A stretch of DNA of 64,000 nt from CBDCGJ01 sp965238305 (GTDB lineage: Bacteria > Pseudomonadota > Alphaproteobacteria > GCA-2731375). The notes beneath the pieces were generated by a model, which was given only the letters and a program-made list of their open reading frames with translations, was not told where the DNA came from and ran no database searches. Location of the stretch: assembly GCA_965238305.1 (NCBI GenBank), contig CBDEHK010000001.1, positions 1,178,001-1,242,000 on the forward strand, given 5' to 3'. This document shows, piece after piece, positions 25,113-32,797 of the stretch (the stretch's first letter is position 1; each line of letters starts with the position of its first letter). The translations under genes and the position numbers were made by a program.

Positions 25113-25205
25113 GTGAGTGGAAATCTGGCTGGAAAAGTCGCTTTGATTAATACTGTCGGCGGTACAGCGCTGGCGCAGGCCGGTGTTGCGCCGAGAAAGT
25201 CGTAA
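25113..25205 (+). pseudogene. N-terminal remnant of a short-chain dehydrogenase
   Basis: A 30-codon frame starting GTG after a good AGGAA site. It reads (M)SGNLAGKVALI then NTVGGTALAQAG and stops. The opening L.GKVALITG.. is the first strand of SDR enzymes, but the TGxxxGxG coenzyme loop is lost and the rest is gone. Probably the relic of a deleted SDR gene; alternatively a short leader for the SnoaL-like gene 34 bp downstream. Confidence 0.4.
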
Positions 25206-25239
25206 AACGCGACTTTAGAACCAGAACAGGAGACACCAG

Positions 25240-25674
25240 ATGGATTGCCTTTCGAGGCTTGAAATAGAGCAGGCCTGCGGTCGTTGCGTTGTCGATTACA
25301 CCCATTGTATCGATTTTGGCGATCACGATGGTTTCGCCACGCTTTTTGCCGAAGACGCCACATTGCACGTCGGCCGCGCTGCCAGCAACAGTCAGGCGGA
25401 GATCAGAAAAAGCCTCGTCCGCCGCCCCAAGGACCTGTTCTCTCGCCATGTCGCCAGCAATATCGCCATCGACGTGATCGACGAAAACAATGCTACCGGC
25501 GTCTCCTACATGACCCTCTACCGCAGCATTCCCAGCAAGGACATCAATCCCAACATGCTGCCCCTCGTCGCCGGCGTCGGCGTCTACCGGGACAAGTTCA
25601 CCAACACCGCCACCGGCTGGAAATTCGCCGAACGCATTGGCACCTTCGATTTAGTCGACGCTTCGCAGTTCTGA
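25240..25674 (+). CDS. SnoaL-like / NTF2-fold protein
   Basis: A 144-residue protein with the alpha+beta cone pattern of the SnoaL-like family. An N-terminal helix LEIEQACGRCVVDYTHCID precedes FATLFAEDATLHVG, then a strand with SRHVASNIAIDVID, and GWKFAERIGTFDLVD. Members include isomerases, cyclases and ring-hydroxylating dioxygenase small subunits, so function cannot be fixed. A strong CAGGAGA site precedes the ATG. Together with the SDR relic it may be what is left of a small catabolic cluster. Confidence 0.75.
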   Translation: MDCLSRLEIEQACGRCVVDYTHCIDFGDHDGFATLFAEDATLHVGRAASNSQAEIRKSLVRRPKDLFSRHVASNIAIDVIDENNATGVSYMTLYRSIPSKDINPNMLPLVAGVGVYRDKFTNTATGWKFAERIGTFDLVDASQF

Positions 25675-25798
25675 TAGATAGCCGGTCGGGTAAGACGCGA
25701 AATTTGGTCACCCTTTTATCAAATCAGACATTTTGAGACGTAAGATTAAGTTGCGGTCCGCAATACTTACGTCAGGACTTCACCGGCAGAATGCCCAC

Positions 25799-25823
25799 CG
25801 GCCGCTTGAGCCAGGAAATGCCG
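25799..25823 (+). repeat. 25-bp direct repeat, second copy (outside any gene)
   Basis: Exact copy of 25061-25085, in an intergenic stretch (25675-25897) that otherwise shows no coding frame. The bases before it (CACCGGCAGAATGCCCACCGG) also resemble an internal part of the metallophosphoesterase gene near 24940 (CACCCGCAAAATGCCCGCCGG). The segment looks like a scrambled partial duplication of that gene's tail. Confidence 0.8.
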
Positions 25824-25897
25824 GTGGGTTAAACGGTGAGCAAGGCCGTCCGGAAAATTCATTTGAACGATTGTCGCGGCAAAACTAACATTGGTTC

Positions 25898-26140
25898 ATG
25901 AATGTTCCGATACTCATTCTCAGGATCATTGGCTGGGCGGCGCTGGGTGGGTTGATGATCGCCTTTCCGTTCATCCGGCCGCACGCGATATGGAAGCAGA
26001 TGGTCGCCTTCATGGCGGAAAGTTTTGATATTAGCATTATCGCGGCGGCCTGGAGCATGGATGCTATTTTAGCGATCACCGTGATCGTCGTGCTGGTCCT
26101 GTTAATCGGGCCGGACAATCTAAAGCATCTTGGCGACTAA
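25898..26140 (+). CDS. Small membrane protein, 80 aa
   Basis: Unrecognised protein with two hydrophobic segments (about 4-25 and 48-71) and a short polar loop with PFIRPHAIWKQM. It lies 36 bp upstream of another membrane-anchored hypothetical gene on the same strand. Function unknown. Confidence 0.5.
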   Translation: MNVPILILRIIGWAALGGLMIAFPFIRPHAIWKQMVAFMAESFDISIIAAAWSMDAILAITVIVVLVLLIGPDNLKHLGD

Positions 26141-26176
26141 ACCGCCGGATACGCCGTTCATTGGGGAACGTGGCAG

Positions 26177-26683
26177 ATGTACCATAATTTGCAGGCCGCG
26201 CGGGAAAAGCAAGATCGCCAACGCCGAGTGGTGCGCTGGATTGCGGCGTTTGTTGGCCTGGGCTTAGTCGTCTTGCTGGCCTCGCTGTTGGCCATGTCGC
26301 AGGGTCTGCTGGCGATTGGCACGTCTTACAAATACCAGCAATGGTCAAAGGAGCCGGAGAATTTTTATGGTATCGCCGGCTGGAACAGCGGCCATTCCTG
26401 GGGCCTGGATACATTTTATTTCCGCCGTGGTCAGAAAATCTATATTGAATATGACGCGGTCATCTATCAGGGCGATGTCGTTGTTCGGGTCTATCAGCTT
26501 GCCGTGCCAGGTTTGCCGGAAGCGATGTCGCGCAGTATCATCAAAAGCGGCAAAGGCCGCCTGGAGGCGGTGATCCCGGAAAACGGCTTCTATAGTTTCA
26601 GCTATTTCTCCAGCCTCGCAATCGGCTCCGGCACCGGCGCCCACGAAGCCCAATTCAACGTCTCCTGGGGGGTGGTGAATTAG
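26177..26683 (+). CDS. Membrane-anchored hypothetical protein, 168 aa
   Basis: One membrane helix (about 24-46, WIAAFVGLGLVVLLASLLAM) follows a basic cytoplasmic N terminus. The remaining 120 residues are rich in aromatic and beta-prone sequence (FYFRRGQKIYIEYDAVIYQG; VVVRVYQL), probably an extracytoplasmic beta domain. No family recognised. The last 33 coding bases and stop recur at about 28008-28041 behind the neighbouring membrane gene. Confidence 0.55.
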   Translation: MYHNLQAAREKQDRQRRVVRWIAAFVGLGLVVLLASLLAMSQGLLAIGTSYKYQQWSKEPENFYGIAGWNSGHSWGLDTFYFRRGQKIYIEYDAVIYQGDVVVRVYQLAVPGLPEAMSRSIIKSGKGRLEAVIPENGFYSFSYFSSLAIGSGTGAHEAQFNVSWGVVN

Positions 26684-26686
26684 GCG
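26651..26686. repeat. Direct repeat at the end of the 168-aa gene (copy 1)
   Basis: CAATTCAACGTCT followed by GGGGGTGGTGAATTAGGCG at the 3' end of the hypothetical gene is found again, nearly identical, at about 28008-28041. The two copies bracket the 45-aa and 290-aa minus-strand genes. From 26684 to 27010 there is no other gene besides the 45-codon frame at 26831-26968. Confidence 0.75.
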
Positions 26687-26830
26687 GTAGCGTGGGCCTA
26701 CCGCACCAAGTCAGCGACGATGATATAGGGATTCAGGACCACGACGTCAGTGAGTGTTTCCAAGCCACGCAATTGAAGGATTTTGAGGTTGGGTAATAGC
26801 GCTTGGAATAGGGACGGGCCCGAGATGCCC

Positions 26831-26968
26831 CTACAATTGACCATGCAAGATCAACGTTTTTATGGTTTTAGCGAGGAACGCCAGAAGCTTAAATCCGCCG
26901 AAATACGTGAATAATCCAAATAAAACTGTGCAAAAAACAACCAAAATCGTCTTTTCTTTGTCACTCAT
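26831..26968 (-). CDS. Small membrane peptide, 45 aa
   Basis: A 45-codon frame 42 bp downstream of the 290-residue membrane protein gene on the same strand. It reads MSDKEKTILVVFCTVLFGLF, then a glycine turn and a second hydrophobic stretch KLLAFLAKTIKTLIL. The charged N terminus and membrane segment look like a genuine small protein, but no strong ribosome site is visible. Function unknown; possibly a partner of the 290-residue protein. Confidence 0.4.
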   Translation of the reverse strand: MSDKEKTILVVFCTVLFGLFTYFGGFKLLAFLAKTIKTLILHGQL

Positions 26969-27010
26969 AATTTAGGAAACCCTTTGAGAGTAAGAAGTAC
27001 AGGTTCGCAC

Positions 27011-27883
27011 TTATCCGGCGAAGACGAATGGCGTAACACCGATCATCATCACCACCACAATGACATTGACCGCAAAGCCGAGGCTCTTGTATGGATGCGC
27101 GGTTAGATTACGGGTTCTTTGAAACCAGTCCCAGGCCGGCGCAATTCGCCTTAAAAATGCCATTCCTGCTAATCCAATAATGGTGAGCCAAAGCCAGATT
27201 GATGTAAAAAATGTGGAGTATAAGAAGATTGCCGCTAATCTATCTTCATCAACTATCTCGCTCTCAACCAGCGACGCAGTTTTGAGGAGTTCAAATGAGT
27301 TCTTTAGCGTGCCGGACATGTCTGCGTTACCGGTGATCAAAGCAACAACGAATACAACGGTTCCAAAAATAAATATCGTCAAAATAAAGTCGACAACCAG
27401 AACAATTAGTACAGATAGAAAGCCATGATTTGTTTCGATTGCACCAATTAGTTTTCGTGTGCAGACCAATGGGATATAGTCAGGTATTAAGTTAAGCAAA
27501 GCACCAAACGCAGATAGAAAAAGTATGAGCCCAAATAAGTTACCTTGTTTCAAACGCCAGCTGACAAATATCTCTGGCAATATGCTGTATAACAACAACG
27601 ACAATACTATTACCGCAAATGTCGAAGCCACTGCCGAGCGACGGAAAAACCGAAAACTAAAAGATTTTGTACCGAACACTATATCGAAAATCTTGGCAAA
27701 TTCGCGGGGCCAGTTCGTAGCCGCGCCCCTCGGCGTTAAATTTTTCAGCCACTCGCCAAATTCTGCTAAATGTTCGGGCGTTGATGTCGCGTCTGCTCTT
27801 TCGAACAACTTATAGATACCAGCCAACGCGCCAGCGCAAGCGGCGATATAAACCACAATTGATGGAACAGTGAACGTTTCCAT
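27011..27883 (-). CDS. Polytopic membrane protein of a family also found at 61605 in this window
   Basis: A 290-residue inner-membrane protein with about six hydrophobic segments (7-25, 84-104, 114-134, 155-183, 216-242, 268-288). No named family recognised. It shares ordered motifs with the N-terminal part of the Sel1-repeat protein at 61605: FD..FG.K.[FL]S (66-76), RSA.AS (82-87), N.I.DY (131-136), and FLYS.F.T.IW (220-230). The spacing is nearly equal, so the two are homologous. Here the domain stands alone. Codon use looks more AT-rich than in the flanking housekeeping genes, which suggests transfer. Confidence 0.75.
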   Translation of the reverse strand: METFTVPSIVVYIAACAGALAGIYKLFERADATSTPEHLAEFGEWLKNLTPRGAATNWPREFAKIFDIVFGTKSFSFRFFRRSAVASTFAVIVLSLLLYSILPEIFVSWRLKQGNLFGLILFLSAFGALLNLIPDYIPLVCTRKLIGAIETNHGFLSVLIVLVVDFILTIFIFGTVVFVVALITGNADMSGTLKNSFELLKTASLVESEIVDEDRLAAIFLYSTFFTSIWLWLTIIGLAGMAFLRRIAPAWDWFQRTRNLTAHPYKSLGFAVNVIVVVMMIGVTPFVFAG

Positions 27884-28007
27884 AATTTTGCGAGGCTAGT
27901 GCAGCCTGTCAGAGAATTCAACGTAATTGCAAGTCGATCAGTTCAACGATCACATCTTGGAAGGAAGCTATTCATGATCACTAACCAACCCGGCGATTTA
28001 ACGTGCA

Positions 28008-28041
28008 ATTCAACGTCTCCTAGGGGGTGGTGAATTAGGCG
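28008..28041. repeat. Direct repeat behind the 290-aa membrane gene (copy 2)
   Basis: Near-identical copy of 26651-26686, including the TGGTGAATTAGGC that forms the stop of the 168-aa gene in copy 1. Here it is not part of any frame. It lies in the 197-bp space between two minus-strand membrane protein genes. Confidence 0.7.
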
Positions 28042-28080
28042 ACTGCATGGGCATCGACGCTGGGCGATGAAGAATTTCAT

Positions 28081-28446
28081 TTAGTCGCTCTTCTTCACCG
28101 GATCATCGCCTTGGAAATCCATAATGATATGGTTCTTGCCGTAGCCCTTGAAACTTGATCCAACCAATCGGGCGCGGAAGCCGGGGGTGTGGCGAAAATT
28201 TCGCATATGAAGTGCGCGCTGCAATGCACCCCAATAAACCAGTATTAGAAATATTGTTATGCTTGCAGCTCCCCAAACACCATTTCGAATATTTTCGACT
28301 TCATTCAAGTCCGATGTGTCGGTCAATATGTATACGGCAAACTTCGCCGCGATTATACTCGCCGCAATCAGTCCAATGCAGATGAAAGCTAATTTAAGTC
28401 GTGTCAGCATATAGTTAATATAGGTATGATTGCGTTGATCGGCCAA
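28081..28446 (-). CDS. Hypothetical membrane protein, 121 aa
   Basis: Two hydrophobic segments (about 16-40 and 56-72) are followed by a basic C-terminal tail with FRARLVGSSFKGYGKNHIIM. No family recognised. It lies in the accessory islet, reads toward the 290-residue protein gene on the same strand, and is moderately AT-rich. Confidence 0.5.
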   Translation of the reverse strand: MADQRNHTYINYMLTRLKLAFICIGLIAASIIAAKFAVYILTDTSDLNEVENIRNGVWGAASITIFLILVYWGALQRALHMRNFRHTPGFRARLVGSSFKGYGKNHIIMDFQGDDPVKKSD

Positions 28447-28524
28447 TGATTGATAAAATATTCTGCCGGGTTCGCCACCGAAACCGCATCACACGATGTG
28501 ATTGAGGCGCTTGAATTAAATATT

Positions 28525-28556
28525 GTGTCCCCGGAATTGCGTGTCCCCGGAATTGC
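28525..28556. repeat. Two tandem copies of a 16-bp GTGTCCCCGGAATTGC unit
   Basis: Perfect tandem repeat in the 209-bp gap between two minus-strand membrane genes. The unit GTGTCCCCGGAATT resembles another REP-type sequence common in proteobacterial intergenic DNA (from memory). The rest of the gap shows no credible gene. Confidence 0.7.
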
Positions 28557-28655
28557 TGGGACCCCGTCATTTGTGTGGCCCCGTCTTGGTGACCCAGGTC
28601 CGAATTATTCCTTGTGGTACTGCTTCAACTGGAAAATTGGTAATTCCGTAGTTCT

Positions 28656-29594
28656 TTATTGAAGCGACTGAGGCGGTGAGCGCCAAAGTCGCCACAGCTG
28701 ATGGATGACAACATAAAGGTAGTACGGGACAATAAAAAATGCCCACATACCAGCGATTACGAAAATAAACGCCGTAAATCCGATGTAATCCATGAACTTG
28801 AACATCATGACATAGAATAAAAACAAATAATCGAACAATGAACCAGAGTCTGGCAAGATTTCCGTGCCTGATAATGTAAAACTCATTCCGAGCACAAACC
28901 CCAACATTGGCGCACCGATCGGCGTCACCAGGATGAAGGTCCAAAAGAACAATAGCCACAAGTTATATGATAATGGCGCCAGTAGCGGCGATGTTTCTGT
29001 GAATAGGCGGCGCAGATAGGGAAACCGTTCTTGTAGTGGCGCAAGCAGCAGCGGATAGTTTTGCCAGTTATCTGGTGATCGCGAATAAGCAATCATGGCG
29101 GCGAAAAGAATACGTATCGCGATGAGATAGACGATTTGTGGCAAATACAAAAACAGATCTATTTGATCTTTGTATCGAAAATCGAAATCGAACACGAATT
29201 TTGCCAAAATCGCGGAACACACAGAGAGAATAATGATAGCGGCAAACCCGAACTTGAGCCGAATGTTAAGCTCGAAGAATACTGCCTCACCGACGTCCGA
29301 CTTTCGGTATTTGGCTTTCCGAATTTTCCGATGTAAGAACAGCGAGGAAATGATCACGACGTAAACCGCGATGATGCCAAATACTGCATATTCCTGCCCT
29401 GCCGCCTGTCGAACAATATTCGGCAACCGATCCTCAACATGCATTACATAAGCCGCCTGCGTGACCAATAAGGTGGTCAAAATGCCGCCGATTTGCACGA
29501 CCCAAAATATTGGGGACAGCACATCTATGATCAACGTCTCCCGCGAATACTTCAGCAATCTGGCGCGTAAGTTATTCATCTGGATCGAACCCAT
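28656..29594 (-). CDS. Polytopic membrane protein, 312 aa
   Basis: Unrecognised inner-membrane protein with about six hydrophobic segments (25-48, 70-90, 112-135, 148-168, 212-240, 258-300). A cytoplasmic loop holds SPDNWQNYPLLLAPLQERFP. It does not show the motif set of the 27011 and 61605 proteins. The start is uncertain (29594 or 29579, both overlapping the upstream gene's stop), which means coupling to the 287-aa gene. Confidence 0.6.
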   Translation of the reverse strand: MGSIQMNNLRARLLKYSRETLIIDVLSPIFWVVQIGGILTTLLVTQAAYVMHVEDRLPNIVRQAAGQEYAVFGIIAVYVVIISSLFLHRKIRKAKYRKSDVGEAVFFELNIRLKFGFAAIIILSVCSAILAKFVFDFDFRYKDQIDLFLYLPQIVYLIAIRILFAAMIAYSRSPDNWQNYPLLLAPLQERFPYLRRLFTETSPLLAPLSYNLWLLFFWTFILVTPIGAPMLGFVLGMSFTLSGTEILPDSGSLFDYLFLFYVMMFKFMDYIGFTAFIFVIAGMWAFFIVPYYLYVVIHQLWRLWRSPPQSLQ

Positions 29595-30435
29595 CAGCGA
29601 TTTCCCGTTGGAACCGATGCGCGGCTGCTATTCGCGCAATTAGATATTCCGAGAAGTGAGCGACATCCGCTGACCAGCCATGTGACTGGTCGCGAAGATG
29701 CAAATGCATTGAGATGAAGGCGTCGTTGCCCAATCCGCCAAAGACAAAACAGCTGGGGGTTTCTATTTTTTTACAAAAAATCAGGTGCATGACGCGCCTC
29801 TCGCCACGCTTCAAGACATACACAAAAGCCTGATGGACGGTTCGGATAGTTTCGAGTTTCGGATAAGTGTATTTCGGCGGCAGAGCCGAAAGTGGTATCG
29901 ATTGTAGGACTCCATCCTGTCGAAGCAAGTCGGATCCGATATGACGCTCGGCAAACTCCCGATGGTAAACCATCCAACTTGACGGACCGGTCCGGCGATG
30001 TTTGGGATGACGCCGACGGCTTATCAATGACAGGTGGTTAGTCTTTCGATCCCCGGTCCATGCGGATTTTGTCAGTTTGGTCTCGCCAGCCGCAAAGAGG
30101 CATTCGGCCAAATCGGTAAACGCCTCATTCATACATAACTCGATTTTGTTGCCATGACCAAGGAACGTAAAAATACTGACGCTGCGCTTCTGCGCTTGAG
30201 TTGAAATGCGCCCTCCATTCGTCAGGTCGATTGACACGTGACCGCGCACATCTCCCCGATAGCCCAAATACCCGGCCACCTGCCAAGCAAACCAACCGTA
30301 GAAAAGTAGAACCGCGATCATGGAAACCCAGGAGAGAGGGTAGGTTTTTATGTTCCATCGTAATAATTTTCGGAAGGAATGACGGTGATTAACGGTGTCG
30401 CATCGATGGCGATTTCCTTCATTCATGGAACGCAT
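29572..30435 (-). CDS. Membrane-anchored hypothetical protein, 287 aa
   Basis: One membrane helix (about 36-56, SWVSMIAVLLFYGWFAWQVA) near the N terminus, then a 230-residue soluble part with no familiar motif. It overlaps the 312-aa membrane protein gene by 8-23 bp, so the two form a pair. The downstream product is polytopic and this one bitopic, a layout seen in transport or signalling pairs; function is unknown. Confidence 0.55.
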   Translation of the reverse strand: MRSMNEGNRHRCDTVNHRHSFRKLLRWNIKTYPLSWVSMIAVLLFYGWFAWQVAGYLGYRGDVRGHVSIDLTNGGRISTQAQKRSVSIFTFLGHGNKIELCMNEAFTDLAECLFAAGETKLTKSAWTGDRKTNHLSLISRRRHPKHRRTGPSSWMVYHREFAERHIGSDLLRQDGVLQSIPLSALPPKYTYPKLETIRTVHQAFVYVLKRGERRVMHLIFCKKIETPSCFVFGGLGNDAFISMHLHLRDQSHGWSADVAHFSEYLIARIAAAHRFQREIADGFDPDE

Positions 30436-30510
30436 CCATCAACCCCGTGACAGAGGGGCGCCGTGTAGAGGGCGGTCGCGGACTGTGGAGATTTTTCAAC
30501 CCGACGATGG

Positions 30511-30530
30511 ATTCCCGCCTTCGCGGGAAT
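30511..30530. repeat. ATTCCCGC-CTTC-GCGGGAAT hairpin repeat
   Basis: Perfect 8-bp stem with a 4-base loop within CGATGGATTCCCGCCTTCGC, a very common dispersed palindrome in proteobacterial genomes. It lies in the 416-bp gap (30436-30851) upstream of yebC. That gap otherwise shows no convincing gene; short frames there have no ribosome sites or family features. Confidence 0.7.
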
Positions 30531-30851
30531 GACGAGAAAGGCGATGGGAATAACGAGAGAGGTTGCAGATATAATGGAGAAACTGTGAGTGCGATGGCGT
30601 CGTCGTCGGCAATTTGCATTTTTTTGACGGTTGAATACATTTCACAGTATTCTTGCATAAGAATTTACGCGCCGTCAAACCGCTTCTCCTTCTGTCACCT
30701 CCCATCCGCGCTCAATCTGATCTCTCTCCCCATTCCTCTTGCCACATTCCTCACTTCGCGGTATCCCCATTCGCAGAATCTTAGATAGGTCGTAGACGCC
30801 AGATGTCGTGGCGTTTATACTTTGACACACTAATTGAGGGACGTTGCACGT

Positions 30852-31601
30852 ATGGCTGGTCATTCCCAGTTTAAGAATATTATGTACCGCAAAGGCGCGC
30901 AGGATGCCAAGCGGGCGAAGATGTTTGCCCGGGTGACGCGGGAGATCATGGTCGCGGCGCGTTCGGGCCTGCCGACGCCGGAAGACAATCCGCGCCTGCG
31001 CTCCGCCATTCAGGCCGCCCGCGCCGTCAATATGCCGAAAGACAATATCGAACGCGCGATCAAACGGGCTTCGGACAGCACCGATGGGGATAATTATGAA
31101 GAAATCCGCTACGAAGGCTTTGGTCCGGGCGGCATTGGCCTGATCGTCGATGCCCTGACCGACAATAAAAACCGCACCGCCAGCGATGTGCGGACGGCAT
31201 TTACCAAACATGGCGGCTCCCTCGGGTCGAACGGCAGTGTTTCTTATCAGTTCGACCGCGTCGGCCTGATCGAGTTTGAGGCCGCCGTCGCCGATGCCGA
31301 TGGCATGTTCGAAGCCGCTGTCGAAGCCGGCGCCGAAGATGTCGCGACCAGCGCCGATGGCCACGAAATCTTCTGCGATCCCGAAAGCCTGCATGATGTC
31401 CAGAAGGAACTGGAAAACACTTTCGGCGATCCCCGGGTGGCGCGGCTCTCTTGGCGGCCGCAGGCGACGGTGGAATTAACCGAAGATCAGGCGACGACGC
31501 TCCTGAAACTGCTCGACGTGCTGGACGATAATGACGACGTTCAGCAGGTGGCGGGCAATTATGAAATACCGGATGATGTCATGGCGAAACTCAGCGCCTG
31601 A
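30852..31601 (+). CDS. YebC/PmpR family protein
   Basis: A 249-residue protein of the YebC/TACO1 family. It starts MAGHSQFKNIMYRKGAQDAK and contains NPRLRSAIQAARAVNMPKDN, YEGFGPGGIGLIVDALTDNKNRT and the acidic third domain. Family members act as DNA-binding regulators or as ribosome-associated factors that relieve stalling at prolines. It is upstream of ruvC, the usual order. ATG 30852 is chosen because the family begins MAGHS. Confidence 0.93.
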   Translation: MAGHSQFKNIMYRKGAQDAKRAKMFARVTREIMVAARSGLPTPEDNPRLRSAIQAARAVNMPKDNIERAIKRASDSTDGDNYEEIRYEGFGPGGIGLIVDALTDNKNRTASDVRTAFTKHGGSLGSNGSVSYQFDRVGLIEFEAAVADADGMFEAAVEAGAEDVATSADGHEIFCDPESLHDVQKELENTFGDPRVARLSWRPQATVELTEDQATTLLKLLDVLDDNDDVQQVAGNYEIPDDVMAKLSA

Positions 31602-31664
31602 CCGGGCCAGGGTTTTGTGTAACTATTGTGTATATTTTTTTGCGTAACTTTAAGGTCATGTCGC

Positions 31665-32180
31665 ATGCGACTAATCGGGCTTGATCCCGGCCTCAGCCAC
31701 ACTGGATGGGGCATTATCGATGTTTCGGGCGTGCATATTCGCCATGTCGCCCACGGGGTATTGGATACCGATCGAAAACGGACGCTGGCTGCCCGCCTGC
31801 AGCAACTGCACGAAGGGCTGGTCGCCGTGATCGCCGAATTTCAGCCCGATGAAGCGGCCGTCGAAGAAACCTTCGTCAATAAAAATCCGGTCTCGACCCT
31901 GAAACTGGGGCAGGCTCGTGGGGTTATTCTGTTGGCGCCGGCGCAGGCCGGCCTGCCAGTCGCCGAATATCTGCCCAATCTGGTGAAAAAATCCATTGTC
32001 GGTTCCGGCCACGCGCAAAAGGAACAGGTGATGATGATGGTGCAAACCTTGCTGCCGGGGATCGGGCCGTTGAAATTCGATGCCGCCGACGCTTTGGCCG
32101 TCGCCATTTGTCACGCCCACTTTCGCCAGACCCGCGACAAGATCAGCCTGGCCGAACGCGCAGCGGAGCAGATGCGATGA
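31665..32180 (+). CDS. ruvC: Holliday junction resolvase RuvC
   Basis: A 171-residue RNase H-fold endonuclease that cuts four-way DNA junctions. The acidic residues are in RLIGLDPGLSHTGWG (Asp7), AAVEETFVNKNP (Glu pair) and DAADALAVAICHAH near the C terminus. The ATG at 31665 gives the canonical N terminus; the upstream 13 codons do not. It overlaps ruvA by 4 bp. Confidence 0.96.
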   Translation: MRLIGLDPGLSHTGWGIIDVSGVHIRHVAHGVLDTDRKRTLAARLQQLHEGLVAVIAEFQPDEAAVEETFVNKNPVSTLKLGQARGVILLAPAQAGLPVAEYLPNLVKKSIVGSGHAQKEQVMMMVQTLLPGIGPLKFDAADALAVAICHAHFRQTRDKISLAERAAEQMR

Positions 32181-32797
32181 TTGCAAAACTGCGCGGATTA
32201 CTGGATTCGATCAACGACGACAGCCTGGTCATTGACGTCGGCGGGGTCGGTTATCTGGTCTTTTGTTCCGGCCGCACGCTGGGCAATCTACCGCCGGTTG
32301 GCGAGGCCCTGGAATTACAGATCGAAACCCAGGTTCGCGAGGATCACATCCATCTTTTTGGCTTTACCGCGGTGGCGGAAAAACAATGGTTCAATCTGCT
32401 CTTGGGCGTGCAGGGGGTTGGTGCCAAGGTCGCCTTGGCCATTCAAAGCACGCTGAGCGCGGAAGAAATCATGAATGCCTTGATGGCGCAGGACAAGGCG
32501 ATGATGGCGCGGGCCCCGGGCGTCGGCCCAAAATTGGCCGGCCGCATTGTCAGCGAGTTGAAAGACAAAGCCGGCAAGCTGGTGATCGAAACGCCGCTGC
32601 GCGAAGCGGCCGCGGCAAGTGTTGCCGGCGACGATGGCATCGGCAAGCTCAGCAGCGAAGCGGTCTCCGCCCTGGTTAATCTCGGTTACGGCCAGACCGA
32701 CGCTTTTGTCGCGGTGCAAGCAGTAGTGCGTCAATTGGGTGGCGAGGCCGGCCTGCAGGATCTGATCCGTGGCGGCTTGCGGGAGCTGGCGACATGA
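32177..32797 (+). CDS. ruvA: Holliday junction helicase subunit RuvA
   Basis: A 206-residue tetramer subunit that binds the junction centre. Domain I (MIAKLRGLLDSINDDSLVID), tandem helix-hairpin-helix motifs (GVQGVGAKVALAI and APGVGPKLAGRIVSELKDK) and the C-terminal RuvB-binding domain are all present. ATGA overlaps with both ruvC and ruvB show a coupled ruvCAB operon. Confidence 0.96.
   Translation: MIAKLRGLLDSINDDSLVIDVGGVGYLVFCSGRTLGNLPPVGEALELQIETQVREDHIHLFGFTAVAEKQWFNLLLGVQGVGAKVALAIQSTLSAEEIMNALMAQDKAMMARAPGVGPKLAGRIVSELKDKAGKLVIETPLREAAAASVAGDDGIGKLSSEAVSALVNLGYGQTDAFVAVQAVVRQLGGEAGLQDLIRGGLRELAT

Noticed and set aside
28450..28662. 70-codon plus-strand frame
   Set aside because: It runs through the tandem 16-bp repeat, has no ribosome site and no family features.
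30447..30788. Short frames upstream of yebC
   Set aside because: They cross the ATTCCCGC hairpin, show no codon bias and no ribosome site.
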